A DNA stretch of 64,000 bases from Rothia aeria (GTDB lineage: Bacteria; Actinomycetota; Actinomycetes; Actinomycetales; Micrococcaceae): NCBI GenBank assembly GCA_002355935.1, contig AP017895.1:372001-436000 (forward strand), given 5' to 3'. Numbering within the stretch: the first letter of the stretch is position 1; every line of letters starts with the position of its first letter. Both the position numbers and the translations under genes were made by a program. The notes below the pieces were generated by a model. That model did no database searches and had not been told where the DNA came from. It was given only the letters and a program-made list of their open reading frames with translations. Shown here piece after piece: positions 29,411 through 44,030 of this stretch.

Positions 29411-30336
29411 TTATGAGCTTAAAAGTCCTGTTTTGGCGGCCTCAGCGACCCTGCGGCTCACGGTTTCTAATACGGGTGAGTTAATGTTCCAGTGCTGCCA
29501 GTACAGGGGGAATTCAACAGGTTTGGTGGAAAGCTTCACCAGCGTATTGGTGGCAAAATGTTCACTGCACTGAGCTTGCGGTAACAGTCCCCAGGCAACC
29601 CTTCATAGACCGCGCGGGCATAATCAGGTGAGGAAGGAATATATATGGTGGGGCTCTGTTCAGGTTCGAGGCTTGGCGGCAGTTTCATATCTTCCTCTAT
29701 GAGGACACGCGCCGCTTCCTGCACAAAGTCTTTGCGGTCGTATTCCACCACAGGGGCACGGTTGAGTTCTTCACGAGTGGTAGCGGAGGGGAAACCTGGC
29801 AGGTAACGGCTCATATATTCCGGTGCTGCGACGCACCAGTAGCGTGCCACACCCAGGTAGTCGACTGAACATCCGGGGATTTTTCCGGGCCGTGAGGTAA
29901 TAGCAGCCATAACCTCCCCGGATCGAAGCAAGGCCGATGAGTGGAATTCACCTTCACGGCGTAAGTCGCAGAAGATTTCGTCTTCGTGGGCGAGCATACG
30001 TACCGCCTCCAGGAACCATGTTGCGAGGGAATCGGCGTTCAGGGCTATGGATACAGCCTGAAACCCGCCCTCACCCACCAGTTCCCGTTCTAGTTCCAGC
30101 TGCAGAAACTCGCTCTGCCGGGCAATGCGTAGTACGCTTTGCCCGGCCTGGGTTGGGGTTACCGGGTTGGTGCGCCGCAGCAGAACCTTGCCCGCGAGCT
30201 GCTCCATGACTTTGATGCGCTGTGATATTGCGGAGGGGCTTACTCTCAAGGCTTCAGCTGCCGCATCGAAGGTACCGTGCTCAATGACTGCTGCGAAGGT
30301 TGTGAGGTGGTCGGTCGTAAAACGTTTCATAAGCAT
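29411..30336 (-). CDS. LysR-type regulator of the LysG/ArgP family, one apparent frameshift
   Basis: 308 residues. The N-terminal helix-turn-helix (FAAVIEHGTFDAAAEALRVSPSAISQRIK) fits LysG/ArgP closely and a substrate-binding domain follows. The frame breaks near 29594-29596; one extra base restores a tryptophan-glycine-leucine-leucine-proline segment after VYEGL and a C-terminus ending EAAKTGLLSS. ArgP/LysG proteins sense lysine and arginine and usually control a divergent LysE exporter. No lysE lies beside it here. Start at 30336 or at the second ATG two codons later; neither has a clear Shine-Dalgarno. Confidence 0.8.
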
Positions 30337-30535
30337 ATCTTACGTAAACCCACATAACTTAGATAGCCTTATGAGGCTGCCGGATCTTTAATGCCTAGCT
30401 TCATGCCCGTGTTCTATTTGGTGCACACCATTTTCACCATGGACACTCACCTCTAAGATAAAAGCAGTGGGGCTGTCGCCCTCCACGCCCTCCAACGTGT
30501 CTATGCTGTCACCTACCTGCCCGAAGGAATCTCAC

Positions 30536-30886
30536 ATGGTCAAGCCACCATTCATTGAAATCACATGCCCCGTTTGTTCTAAGCCTGTGAAGACTTTAGA
30601 ACGTTACCCTCGCTCGCTCTGTTCCCAATGTTCTGCACGGGTGACCGATCGGTCTGGCCGCCCGGTCGTTTTCTACGATATACAGGCGCTGCCGGCTCCC
30701 AATAGCTCGGGTGTAACGCTGATTGGCGGATTTTATGGATATTACGCCAATACCGGACTGCAAGAAATCTACCCCAGTTCAACCTGCTATGTTGATGGAA
30801 TAACCTGCGAGGCGAAGAATGCCCGTTTTGGAGGTATTGTGATTGAGGCGCTCACCGCCCAACCCTCGGAGGACGATGAGCGGTAA
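30536..30886 (+). CDS. Zinc-ribbon protein of unknown function
   Basis: 116 residues. Two Cys pairs near the N-terminus (CPVCSKPV and CSQCSARV) make a likely zinc ribbon, followed by a small domain with GGFYGYY, CYVDGITCEAKNARFGGIVIEAL. I recall stand-alone proteins of this build in scattered bacteria, none with a known role. The ATG at 30536 follows GAAGGAATCTC; upstream in-frame codons have no such site. Codes alone between the LysG-like gene and the Imm5-like gene. Confidence 0.6.
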   Translation: MVKPPFIEITCPVCSKPVKTLERYPRSLCSQCSARVTDRSGRPVVFYDIQALPAPNSSGVTLIGGFYGYYANTGLQEIYPSSTCYVDGITCEAKNARFGGIVIEALTAQPSEDDER

Positions 30887-30947
30887 TTTGTGTTCGGTTT
30901 CCCAGGTGTACAGCCGCTCCCCAAACGGAGAAGCCTCTGGGAAGCCA

Positions 30948-31463
30948 TCACAGACCCCCATATAGTACAGACCATATAATTGGCTTCTCTGGCCCCTTAT
31001 TGCTCTCTAGGGGTGTGTACGTATGCTTAGCACCCAAAACATAGCTGTGGAACCGAGCAGGAATATGTGCGCGTTGCCATTCGAGTTCTTCGGTCAAGAG
31101 TTTCCCCGAAAGCGCTTTGCGCGTGTAGCGCCCAATATTGCGTGCATGGGCACCCATATGGGCCGTTGCCACCGCTTGCCCACAGGCGCGGGCTACAGCC
31201 TGAGCGGAGCGATCTGTGCACTCACGAGCCGCAGCGTGGCAGAGGAAAGCCTGCTGACGCATAGCACCAACAGATAGTGTTCCTCGCTGAAAATACTCAA
31301 CCGCTTCAAGTGCATCATGAAGTCGACGGTCTAAAGGGCGATGCTTCTCAAAGATAGGAAGGAGCCGACGGACGCAGCGTGCGGCCCAGCCAATGAGTTC
31401 TTTCCGGTCTTCTTCTAAAAGCGTTAAGTCATTCATGGATGGGGCTGTTTGAGAAGTAGTCAT
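30948..31463 (-). CDS. Imm5-like putative immunity protein
   Basis: 171 residues, mostly helical. The pattern WAARCVRRLLPIFEKHRPLDRRLHDALEAVEYFQRG, then CHAAARECTDRSAQAVARACGQAVATAHMGAHA resembles the Imm5-like helical family found beside polymorphic toxins. The ATG at 31463 begins MTTSQTAPSMND; frames further upstream overlap the rRNA terminator. No toxin gene is visible nearby, so it would be an orphan immunity protein, or the family has another role. It lies immediately after the rRNA operon terminator. Confidence 0.5.
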   Translation of the reverse strand: MTTSQTAPSMNDLTLLEEDRKELIGWAARCVRRLLPIFEKHRPLDRRLHDALEAVEYFQRGTLSVGAMRQQAFLCHAAARECTDRSAQAVARACGQAVATAHMGAHARNIGRYTRKALSGKLLTEELEWQRAHIPARFHSYVLGAKHTYTPLESNKGPEKPIIWSVLYGGL

Positions 31464-31616
31464 ACTCTCAACGTACCAGCAGACCCCACAGCAGAATAGT
31501 GCATCGAGGAAGATCTTCGGGTGAGCAGAAATATGACGGGTATGAGGCGAATCCCTTCCGAGTATAGATAAACCATAGGATCTCTTTCGCGGCAATACCA
31601 ATACCCTATTAAACAG

Positions 31617-31642
31617 AAAAAGACCCGAAGGGTCTTTTACCT
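31617..31642 (-). terminator. Terminator of the rRNA operon
   Basis: On the minus strand AAAAGACCC-TTC-GGGTCTTTTT forms a compact hairpin with a T run, about 100 bases after the 23S 3' end. A second hairpin (CTTTACGGGG / CCCCGTAAAG, about 31659-31683) lies between it and 23S. Confidence 0.8.
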
Positions 31643-31690
31643 GTTGCAACCTACCCTCTTTACGGGGATTACCCCCGTAAAGAATGGTTT

Positions 31691-31712
31691 GTTGCCTCAA
31701 AACTGTACAGTG
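31691..31712 (-). other. 3' half of the pre-23S processing stem
   Basis: The minus-strand sequence CACTGTACAGTTTTGAGGCA is complementary, with wobbles, to the element at 34924-34945 on the other side of 23S. The two would pair in the transcript as the RNase III-type processing stem. Confidence 0.6.
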
Positions 31713-31738
31713 AACACAAACACACAAAAATGACTATA

Positions 31739-36676
<4,938 letters not shown>

Positions 36677-36850
36677 AAAACAAAAAGCCTGACAACCCGA
36701 TCTCAAACACCAACACAAACCGTACACGGGGGTGCACGATCCACGCTGACACAATTGAAACCACAAACGGTCATCAATCAAAAATAAATAAAATAATTGG
36801 TATCACATTTCCAAACAAAAACAATTTGCTCGAAACCAAAAAGCACACTA

Positions 36851-36867
36851 TTGAGTTCTCAAACAAC
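36851..36867 (-). promoter_or_regulatory. rRNA leader boxA-like element
   Basis: GTTGTTTGAGAACTCAA on the minus strand, about 175 bases upstream of 16S, is the element commonly seen in actinobacterial rRNA leaders and thought to act in antitermination or processing. Confidence 0.55.
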
Positions 36868-36994
36868 ACACCACCCCAGGACACCACCACACACCCACAA
36901 CAGGCACGCAGAAGCCCCCAGACAGTCATCATTCAGAGCCAACCACAACATCAACAGCACCCCTTCAGGGCCCCTCGCCGCGGCGACTCATACA

Positions 36995-37022
36995 ACTATA
37001 CACACCCCCACACAACACGCAA
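36995..37022 (-). promoter_or_regulatory. Putative rRNA promoter
   Basis: On the minus strand TTGCGT (37022-37017) and TATAGT (37000-36995) are 16 bases apart, upstream of the boxA-like element and 16S. Position and match support an rRNA promoter; others may exist. Confidence 0.5.
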
Positions 37023-37123
37023 ATCCACACACCATGAACTACACCACACATAACAGCTGCAGTCTGGGAGCCCTGGTGTACCCGCGTCAGCACGGTCGTT
37101 TACCCGCACATAAAGCGCCAGTG

Positions 37124-38488
37124 CTACCCCTCGTACTGCGGGGGCGCATCGCTAAAGGCCATATTGGCAAACCGCGAATACTTACCGCTAAACGCCAACG
37201 GAATCGTGCGGGTCGGACCGCCACGGTGCTTAGCGATCATCATATCCGCCTCACCCACGCGATCGGTATCGGGGTTATACATATCCTCACGATGCAGCAG
37301 AATCACCATGTCTGCATCCTGCTCAATTGACCCCGATTCGCGCAAATCAGAGATCATGGGGCGTTTATCGGTACGCTGCTCCGACCCACGGTTCAGCTGA
37401 GACAACGCAATCACCGGAACCTCAAGCTCCTTCGCTAAGAGTTTGAGACTACGAGAAAACTCCGACACCTCCTGCTGACGCGACTCAACCTTCTTTCCCG
37501 AGCTCATCAGCTGCAAATAATCCAGCACCACCATCTTCAACTCATGGCGCTGCTTCAGACGGCGGCACTTCGCCCGGATCTCCATCAGAGTCATATTTGG
37601 AGAATCATCAATAAACAGAGGCGCACCATTAATCTTGCCCTGCAAATTCGCCAGCTGGGTCCACCCGTCCTGGTCAAGATCACCCTTCTTCAGTCGCGAC
37701 ATCGAAATAGTTCCCTCAGCCGAGAGGATACGCATCGCAAGTTCAGTGCGGCTCATCTCCAGCGAGAAAAATACGGTGCACTGGTTATGGTGAATCGCTG
37801 CAGAACGCGCAAAATCAAGAGCCAACGTAGACTTGCCCACACCCGGGCGGGCCGCAATCACAATCATCTGCCCCGGATGCAAACCACCGGTGAGCTCATC
37901 AAACTCAATAAAATCCGTGGGAACCCCATACACCCCGTCGGGGCGGTTAGCGTTCGCGTCAATCTCATTCACGGTCGCCTCAAGCGCCTCAGAAAACGTC
38001 ACATAGTCTTCGGCAGTATTACCATCAGAAACCGCATATACCTCGGCCTGCGCCTTATCAACAAGCGCATCGACCTCACCATCGCTCGAATACCCCAGCT
38101 GCGCGATCCTTGTGCCTGCCTCAACCAGGCGACGCATAATCGCGTGCTCCTTCACAATATCCGCGTAATACTGAGCGTTTGCTGCGGTAGGGACGGCGGC
38201 GATCAACGTATGCAGGTAGGTGGCCCCACCCACGCGAGTCAGTTCCCCACGCTTCTTCAACTCGTCAGAGACAGTAATCGCATCAGCAGGCATACCATGC
38301 CCATACAGCGAAATCACCGCCTCATAGATAATCTCGTGGGCTGGCTTATAAAAATCGGTGGACCGCAGGGTCTCCACCACATCCGCAATAGCGTCCTTCG
38401 AAAGCATCATGCCACCCAGCACAGACTGCTCCGCCACATCATCATGCGGTAGGGTGCGGGAACCATAATCAACGGGTGTTTCAGACAC
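37124..38488 (-). CDS. dnaB: Replicative DNA helicase DnaB
   Basis: 454 residues. The N-terminal domain (LPHDDVAEQSVLGGMML) and the RecA-like ATPase are both complete: Walker A ARPGVGKSTLALD, FFSLEMSRTEL, Walker B VVLDYLQLM and the arginine-finger region LSQLNRGSEQR. No intein interrupts it. The GTG at 38488 (start VSETPVDYG) follows AGGGAGAG and fits the family; an upstream frame to 38554 is unlikely. In related genomes dnaB follows rplI; here about 11 kb lies between. Confidence 0.95.
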   Translation of the reverse strand: MSETPVDYGSRTLPHDDVAEQSVLGGMMLSKDAIADVVETLRSTDFYKPAHEIIYEAVISLYGHGMPADAITVSDELKKRGELTRVGGATYLHTLIAAVPTAANAQYYADIVKEHAIMRRLVEAGTRIAQLGYSSDGEVDALVDKAQAEVYAVSDGNTAEDYVTFSEALEATVNEIDANANRPDGVYGVPTDFIEFDELTGGLHPGQMIVIAARPGVGKSTLALDFARSAAIHHNQCTVFFSLEMSRTELAMRILSAEGTISMSRLKKGDLDQDGWTQLANLQGKINGAPLFIDDSPNMTLMEIRAKCRRLKQRHELKMVVLDYLQLMSSGKKVESRQQEVSEFSRSLKLLAKELEVPVIALSQLNRGSEQRTDKRPMISDLRESGSIEQDADMVILLHREDMYNPDTDRVGEADMMIAKHRGGPTRTIPLAFSGKYSRFANMAFSDAPPQYEG

Positions 38489-38597
38489 GTCTCTCCCTGA
38501 ACGTTGAGGACAACCTTCTGCCTCTTGACGGTTACGCGCCAAGCGCCAGCTCACTCAAACAGTGTACGAGAGAGTACGCTCAAGATGCACCTTACAC

Positions 38598-39461
38598 TCA
38601 AAGACCCTGAACCTGGGTGCGGTAGAAATCAAGCAAACGATGGGTGCCGGTCGTCTCTCCCACACAATCATGCGTTAAGCCCCACAGCATAAACGATAAA
38701 GTATCGGCCACGCGCGGTTTGATAAGTCCGATCCCCTTCACTGCACCATCTGCTAACCGGGGCGGAATAACCGTGATCTTCGTGGGGCGCCCCACCGCCT
38801 CAAAAGCGTACTGCGCCACCTCGCGCCATGAGAGGACCTCGGGACCGCCAATATCGTAGGAACCTTCCTGGCCAGATTCCACCTTATCAAGGCAGTATGC
38901 GGCAACATCCGCCCCATGAATGGGGTTTACCTGCCCCTGCGGCCGCAGCAGATACACCCGGCCACGGCGCGCCATCTGTGCTATAGAGCTCATATCCGAG
39001 AAGTACCCGCTCGGGCTCACCACCTGATGCGCCAGCGGCGACTGGATCAGCGCCTGTGCGAAAGCCGTCTTCGCCCGCGTGAGCTGTGAACGAATCAACT
39101 CGGCGTGTATGGCGTTCACATAGCAAAAACGGGTGACATTATGGGCGCGCGCAGACTCCAAAATATTCAGGTTCGCACGGTAGTCAATATCCCACGGGTC
39201 GGCCTTCTGCCGGGTCACCCCCAGTGCCGAAATAACCGCATCAGCGCCATCGCACACCCCTGCCGCCCAGGAACGGTCGGTTACATCACCAACCGCCCAT
39301 TCATCTACCATGTTCGTCAGCGATGGTGCACCCCACGCCCCAGCACTCTCGGCCCGAGCCTTATCGCGCACCACGGCACGTACCCGATGCCCGCGACGAT
39401 GTGCCTGCTCCACAATATGGCGCCCCGCATAGCCCGACGCTCCAACAACCACAATATTCAT
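38598..39461 (-). CDS. NAD(P)-binding SDR/NmrA-like protein
   Basis: 287 residues with an N-terminal Rossmann motif GASGYAGRHI, an Arg/Lys-rich segment after strand 2 (VVRDKARAESAG) and NmrA-like middle blocks (DAVISALGVTRQ, NVTRFCYVNAIHAEL). The C-terminal part carries YDIGGPEVLSWREVAQYAF, as in atypical SDRs that act on quinones or sugars. Substrate unknown. The ATG at 39461 overlaps no neighbour; about 40 bases separate it from the glycosyltransferase upstream, so both may share a transcript. Confidence 0.75.
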   Translation of the reverse strand: MNIVVVGASGYAGRHIVEQAHRRGHRVRAVVRDKARAESAGAWGAPSLTNMVDEWAVGDVTDRSWAAGVCDGADAVISALGVTRQKADPWDIDYRANLNILESARAHNVTRFCYVNAIHAELIRSQLTRAKTAFAQALIQSPLAHQVVSPSGYFSDMSSIAQMARRGRVYLLRPQGQVNPIHGADVAAYCLDKVESGQEGSYDIGGPEVLSWREVAQYAFEAVGRPTKITVIPPRLADGAVKGIGLIKPRVADTLSFMLWGLTHDCVGETTGTHRLLDFYRTQVQGL

Positions 39462-39504
39462 CGTTTCACCTCGCTGTGTGTTCTGTGCATAAAGTTTCGC
39501 TGTT

Positions 39505-40710
39505 TTACAGGGGATGACGATTTCTCAGATAGTCCTCAATCACCTCAACGGCGCAGGTTGAACCGTCCATGCCGCGCATTGCCTCGCCAAGCTGCCGTGC
39601 CTTGGCACGCATGGCCTCGTCTGAGAGCAAACGGTTCAGGATGTCGCGCATCTGGCCTCGGTGCACATCATGTTTTGTAAAGCGCAGGGCGTTGCCGTAC
39701 TGCACACATTCCTCAATATTCCAGCGCTGTTCGGCCTGCATGGCGATACCAGCGAACGGTACCCCCGCCAGGCACGCAGTCTGTACGGTTCCTTCACCAC
39801 CGTGCGTTATTGAGGCATCAATGTGCCCGGCGAGCAGATGAGCCGGAACAGTTCCCGCGCGGTGGATATTATGACCCAGCGAACGCGCATCCACATCCGA
39901 TAACAGCATCCCACCGCCGAGCAGCACATCCACCGGTGCTGAGGAAAGCTGCCGAAGCACCGCCGCCAGGATGTGCGCAGACCCGGACGAGCCCATCCCC
40001 ACGTAGATCAGTGGTCGCTTTTTAGGTTCCCGAACAATCGGCGGAAGCCCGCCGGGGGCACGGTAGAAGATCGGCCCCACGCTGACATCCGGTGCCCTTA
40101 ACGGGTCGCCGCGCAGCTCGGTAAAAAGAGAACAGATAAGGTTTACGTCGGCGCTGAGCATATCGACGGTACGGCGCGGCAGTTTCAGCCCGTACTCACG
40201 CGCCACGGCTGTAAACGACGCCGGTTTATAAGAAATTACCTGCGCCAAGGCACGCACCCACCCCGGTGCCGCAGCCCTCTCCCTCTCGGGGGCAGCCGAA
40301 AAATAGGTGGTGGAGTATGCGTAAGGGCGCGCATAGAATAGCGGTACCCCTGCCACACGCGCGGAGATGAGCATCGTCAGGTTCGAACCAATCACCACAG
40401 CATCCGCTTTAAAGGTACGAATGGCCACAAGTTCAGCGGCAACCCTGCGGCGCACCTTCTCGGTAGTGAAAGGATGCCGCACTCCCCTGCCCTGATCCAG
40501 CGCCATGAGCTGATCCGCTTCGGCCTCAGACATGAGAGGTTCGCTCAGGCACACCGGCAGTTGGGCGTCCTCTATAAGTTTCAGGTGTCGGGGTGAATAG
40601 ACGTGGAAAAGAACCTCATGTCCGTGTTTTACAGCGGCGCGCGCTATTTCGATCCCCCTGGTGGTCTCGCCCATATTGAAGCTTTCAGGCGAGAAGAGGA
40701 TACGGCTCAT
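39505..40710 (-). CDS. Glycosyltransferase, UDP-glucosyltransferase/MurG-like fold
   Basis: 401 residues. The N-terminal half starts ILFSPESFNMGETTRGIEIA, the C-terminal nucleotide-sugar domain has LIYVGMGSSGSAH and the HGG signature in SITHGGEGTVQTACLAGVP with the acidic NIEE end typical of GT1/GT28 enzymes. Sugar and acceptor unknown. The ATG at 40710 follows GGAGGTGGG; an upstream ATG at 40728 lacks a site. It is the first of two minus-strand genes with the SDR protein. Confidence 0.75.
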   Translation of the reverse strand: MSRILFSPESFNMGETTRGIEIARAAVKHGHEVLFHVYSPRHLKLIEDAQLPVCLSEPLMSEAEADQLMALDQGRGVRHPFTTEKVRRRVAAELVAIRTFKADAVVIGSNLTMLISARVAGVPLFYARPYAYSTTYFSAAPERERAAAPGWVRALAQVISYKPASFTAVAREYGLKLPRRTVDMLSADVNLICSLFTELRGDPLRAPDVSVGPIFYRAPGGLPPIVREPKKRPLIYVGMGSSGSAHILAAVLRQLSSAPVDVLLGGGMLLSDVDARSLGHNIHRAGTVPAHLLAGHIDASITHGGEGTVQTACLAGVPFAGIAMQAEQRWNIEECVQYGNALRFTKHDVHRGQMRDILNRLLSDEAMRAKARQLGEAMRGMDGSTCAVEVIEDYLRNRHPL

Positions 40711-40884
40711 CGTCCCACCTCCCGTCATAACCTATAGTTCACCGCGCCGCAGCAGGCACGCGCTGATGAAGTAAATATGAGGGTGAAGCCGGGCCCGCCT
40801 TTACCGTAGTGAGTATTTAAAGACTCCCCGGCCCCACCATATGTGTGTGAATCTTGCGGAGAGGAAAGACCGCAAGCTTCACTT

Positions 40885-41682
40885 TTATTTCTTACGCAGA
40901 ATCAGCCCAATAGCGCCCATGTGGTCGGCGTGGCGGCGGAATACGCTGCGCATCCCCAGCACACGTTCGCGAATCTGCGGTTTGCGGGCAAGGTTAAACA
41001 TAATCTTGGCAACCCCACCAATACCTTCGTCGGCGATCATGCGTTTGGGCTCTAGCAGCGCCATCTCGGTCTGGTACACATCCAGCACCTCAAATCCGGC
41101 TTCTTCTGCGATTCGTGTCCATTCCGCAACAGTCAGCGGGCGGGCATTCACGCGAATGCTTCGTGCCAAGTCCTTCTGAATTTCTTCCTGCACTTCGGGA
41201 CGCAGGTAGTCGGGGGTTAGCGACAGCTCGTGAATGGCGTAGTAGCCGCCGGTGCGGAGGATGCGGGCGGCCTCCTGCATAATCTCAAGCTTGTGCTTAT
41301 CGGTCTGCATGGTCAGCATGGCCTCCCCACCACCACGTCGTAGCTGGCATCGGGCAGCCCGGTCTCCTGAGCCCCGGCGTTCACGACCGTGTAGTTGGGG
41401 TTATCACCAATGCGTCCACGCACGATCTCGGCCGCTTTGGGGTCAAGATCTACGCCGGTGTAGGTCTTGGGTTGACGTTTAATGATTTCGGCGGCGGTAA
41501 TCCCCAAGCCGGGGGCGAACTCAACTACGTCAATCTGTCCACCGAGCGCGCGTCGTAATAGCCAGTTAGTGGTTTCGCGTCCCCAGGGCGCAGCACTTTC
41601 TTGCCAAGCTGCGCAAGAAGCCAGTGTCCAGCGGCTTTTTCAGCGGGACGATCAGTACCGGGAACATTCGGGTCTTGGACAC
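40885..41682 (-). CDS. SAM-dependent methyltransferase, three apparent frameshifts
   Basis: The SAM fold is clear: motif I VVEFAPGLGITAAEI, the acidic loop YTGVDLDPKAAEIV, then NAGAQETGLPDASYDVVVG, EAMLTMQTDKH and ILRTGGYYAIHEL. The frame breaks at C runs 41325-41328 and 41581-41584 (plus strand). A GTG at 41682, seven bases after AAGGAG, becomes in frame if a third base is added at 41677-41678, giving a start VSQDPNVPGTDRP and 266 residues; without it the first in-frame ATG is at 41713. Substrate unknown. Ends in LILRKK. Confidence 0.75.
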
Positions 41683-41832
41683 AGCATTTCTCCTTAAAGC
41701 CTTTATTTCGCATTAAATACGCAATATTTATATGACTTTATTCTACACCTGTCATCGTATCCTATGGGCCACACATTATCCGCAGACGATCTCCCCTCTT
41801 GCCCTTGCGTCTTACGGCAGGGAACAGCATGT

Positions 41833-41949
41833 TAAAAAGTTTGGGCGGCGCCCAAAGGTACCGCCCAAACTAATCACACACATACATACGAAAATCAGAG
41901 CCACTTCCGCAAGGAAATTCCAACTTTCAGTTAGTCCTCTCGAACCAAC
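41833..41949 (-). ncRNA. Candidate small RNA unit 1 (shared repeat plus terminator)
   Basis: On the minus strand the 17-base repeat GTTGGTTCGAGAGGACT (41949-41933) is followed after 62 bases by a perfect terminator (GTTTGGGCGG / CCGCCCAAAC, then TTTTT). A second unit of the same layout and almost the same length lies at 42431-42546. No clear promoter or reading frame is seen. An RNA gene is only an inference. Confidence 0.3.
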
Positions 41950-42430
41950 TATTACAACTATGGGTTACAGCCCTTTATTCCCCGTTAGCCAGAGCTGAAT
42001 AAAAACTGTGAATCAGAGAGTTAGCGGTGCACCTACTTTATCCGCAGGTGAGTGGGACGATAAAGCGTACAGTCACCGGACATATGGGTATTTCAGGGAG
42101 ACTTTGAACTAGAACTGAAAATATCAAAAAGTTGAAAATTATTCATAAGGATGTGATTTTTATGCACAACCAACAAAGGCCCCTGAGCCTCACCTAAAAA
42201 CTAATACTATTCATAAAGATGTATATATCACCACTTCCGGTGTTCTCTTCAACGCACCGAAACCTTCAGCACACTGAGAAGTCTTCATGATGCTGACATA
42301 CAGGGCTGTGCGACTCATTTACCCCACCACCGTATCCGCGGCAGGAACTCACAATCCCGGCGTTGTGCATACCGGTGCTTTACTCAGTATTTTCCCCAGA
42401 AAATAGCGGCCAGAGCTCTTCATAAAGTGT
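41950..42430. other. Non-coding AT-rich spacer
   Basis: No gene is supported. A short imperfect repeat (TATTCATAARGATGT) occurs near 42139 and 42210. A possible 11-codon frame near 42162 follows AAGGATGTG but is too short to judge. Confidence 0.4.
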
Positions 42431-42546
42431 TAAAAGAAAATTGGCGAGACCGCCATGGTCTCGCCAATTTCTTTTCCGATATAGCGGTTCAGCATTCCCG
42501 CTATAACGAAACACACACATTCACATCGCAGTCCTCTCGAACCAAC
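42431..42546 (-). ncRNA. Candidate small RNA unit 2 (shared repeat plus terminator)
   Basis: On the minus strand the same 17-base repeat GTTGGTTCGAGAGGACT (42546-42530) is followed by an 8-bp hairpin (TATAGCGG / CCGCTATA, 42480-42505). A perfect 14-bp terminator stem (42438-42451 with 42457-42470) and a T-rich tail follow. The terminator may also end the ABC exporter operon upstream. Confidence 0.35.
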
Positions 42547-42649
42547 ACTTAATAGTAAACACTAGCAACCTTGGCAGACCATGAGGTTTTTCTGAAAAAA
42601 TGCTGTGAACCGGCCCGGCGGTTGCTGAGAAATATAAACCGTCAAATCG

Positions 42650-42970
42650 TTAGCTGTTCTGCGAAGTAAGAATAAACCCTAAAGTGAGAGGGTTAATAAC
42701 GATCGACACCAGCGCCAAAATAATATTGACAATACGGTACCTGGCAAATTTAAAAAACCCGACCATGGCACAGATAAAGGCGATACTGGCCGTAATAATC
42801 CCCAGCACATTTGCCACCAGGAAAAGTGCAAGAGCCGTCTCAAAAGAGCCGATTGGAGCCCATGAAAGCACCAGCAGGCAAACAGTGGCAACCTCCAGAA
42901 ACACGGTGGTCATAAGCAGCTGGGTGCTAGGGAACAGTTTTTTACGGACGCGCGTCTTCGTTTCAGGCAT
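42650..42970 (-). CDS. Small membrane protein, unknown function
   Basis: 106 residues with about three membrane segments (LLMTTVFLEVATVCLLVLSW, ALALFLVANVLGIITASIAFI, and a third near the end IVNIILALVSIVINPL) after a basic N-terminus PETKTRVRKKL. The ATG at 42970 is chosen because codons upstream lack hydrophobic or conserved content. It lies 174 bases after the ABC permease on the same strand and may be co-transcribed. No family recognised. Confidence 0.6.
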   Translation of the reverse strand: MPETKTRVRKKLFPSTQLLMTTVFLEVATVCLLVLSWAPIGSFETALALFLVANVLGIITASIAFICAMVGFFKFARYRIVNIILALVSIVINPLTLGFILTSQNS

Positions 42971-43144
42971 AGTTCTAGGGTATATGAAATCCTCACCATT
43001 CAAGCCACCACGGGCGAAGCCGCACCCCGTGCGGGTACATAAACTGGTTGCCGCGACCCGTGATAAAACACCGGGTACGCGGCAACCAGTGAGGCACATA
43101 CAGCACAGAGAGCTCCACAGTACTAGCTCGGGAATACTTCGTAT

Positions 43145-44014
43145 TTACCCGTCGGAGAGTTTAAAGCGTATCCAGCCCGCCAGCAGCGGAACAATACCCC
43201 ACAAGCTAAGAATCAGGCACCGCACCTCATAACTGGGGTCACCCTTAATCTTGTCCTTGTGGTAGATCATCACATCGTTACTGAGTGAAGACGGCAAATA
43301 CTTCATCGCGTCATCTACCCAGTCCTGGCCCGTTACCTTAAAGATGCCCAGCACAATACTCGCCACAAAGAGGATGGCAGCCACCAGCACGATAGCCCCA
43401 GCGCTATTACGCAAAAGCGCACCAAAGCCAAAACCCATCCAGGCCAGTACCACCAGGTAGAAGCCAAGCATCAGGCTAATACGCAGCACCCCGGTATCCA
43501 TCGAAACACGCAACTTTTCCGTAAGCATCATCTGCCCTAAGAAGAACGCGACAATGCCACCCAGCGTACCAACCAGAAAAGCCACAACAGAGGCCACGAG
43601 CGCTTTAGTGAAATACAGTAGGGACCGGCGTGGCACCGTCAGCTGAGTAATCTGGATGGAGCCAGTAGCGTACTCGGTAGCGATAAAAACAGTCGCCATT
43701 GAGGAGAGGATAATACCCGCCAGTGAGGCACCCACAACCCCAATAGAGTACGAAGACTCCTTAATCTGGTTCACAACCTCAGAGCCGCTCACCACCTCAC
43801 CGTTTACAATTTGCTGGCCAGCGTGCTTCTCATAATCCGCCAGCTGCAGGTTCAACATGGGCGCCAGAAGCATCGTAAGGCCCAGAAGAACAACGATGGT
43901 TACCACAAACAGAATCTGTTGTGACCGCAAGGAACGCATTTTCAGCCACTCCGAACGGGCAACCCCGATAGGCGATAAATTCTTAGCCACCGGGGCGGTC
44001 TTTGCTGTACTCAT
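43145..44014 (-). CDS. ABC-2 type transporter permease
   Basis: 289 residues with about six membrane helices. A basic N-terminus with [14 protein letters not shown], a long outer loop (residues about 55-95), and the block [21 protein letters not shown] are typical of ABC-2 permeases of the lantibiotic-immunity/antibiotic-efflux kind. Pairs with the ATPase encoded 16 bases upstream. Substrate unknown; export of a peptide or drug is the usual role. Confidence 0.82.
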   Translation of the reverse strand: MSTAKTAPVAKNLSPIGVARSEWLKMRSLRSQQILFVVTIVVLLGLTMLLAPMLNLQLADYEKHAGQQIVNGEVVSGSEVVNQIKESSYSIGVVGASLAGIILSSMATVFIATEYATGSIQITQLTVPRRSLLYFTKALVASVVAFLVGTLGGIVAFFLGQMMLTEKLRVSMDTGVLRISLMLGFYLVVLAWMGFGFGALLRNSAGAIVLVAAILFVASIVLGIFKVTGQDWVDDAMKYLPSSLSNDVMIYHKDKIKGDPSYEVRCLILSLWGIVPLLAGWIRFKLSDG

Positions 44015-44030
44015 GGGTATTATTCCCTCC

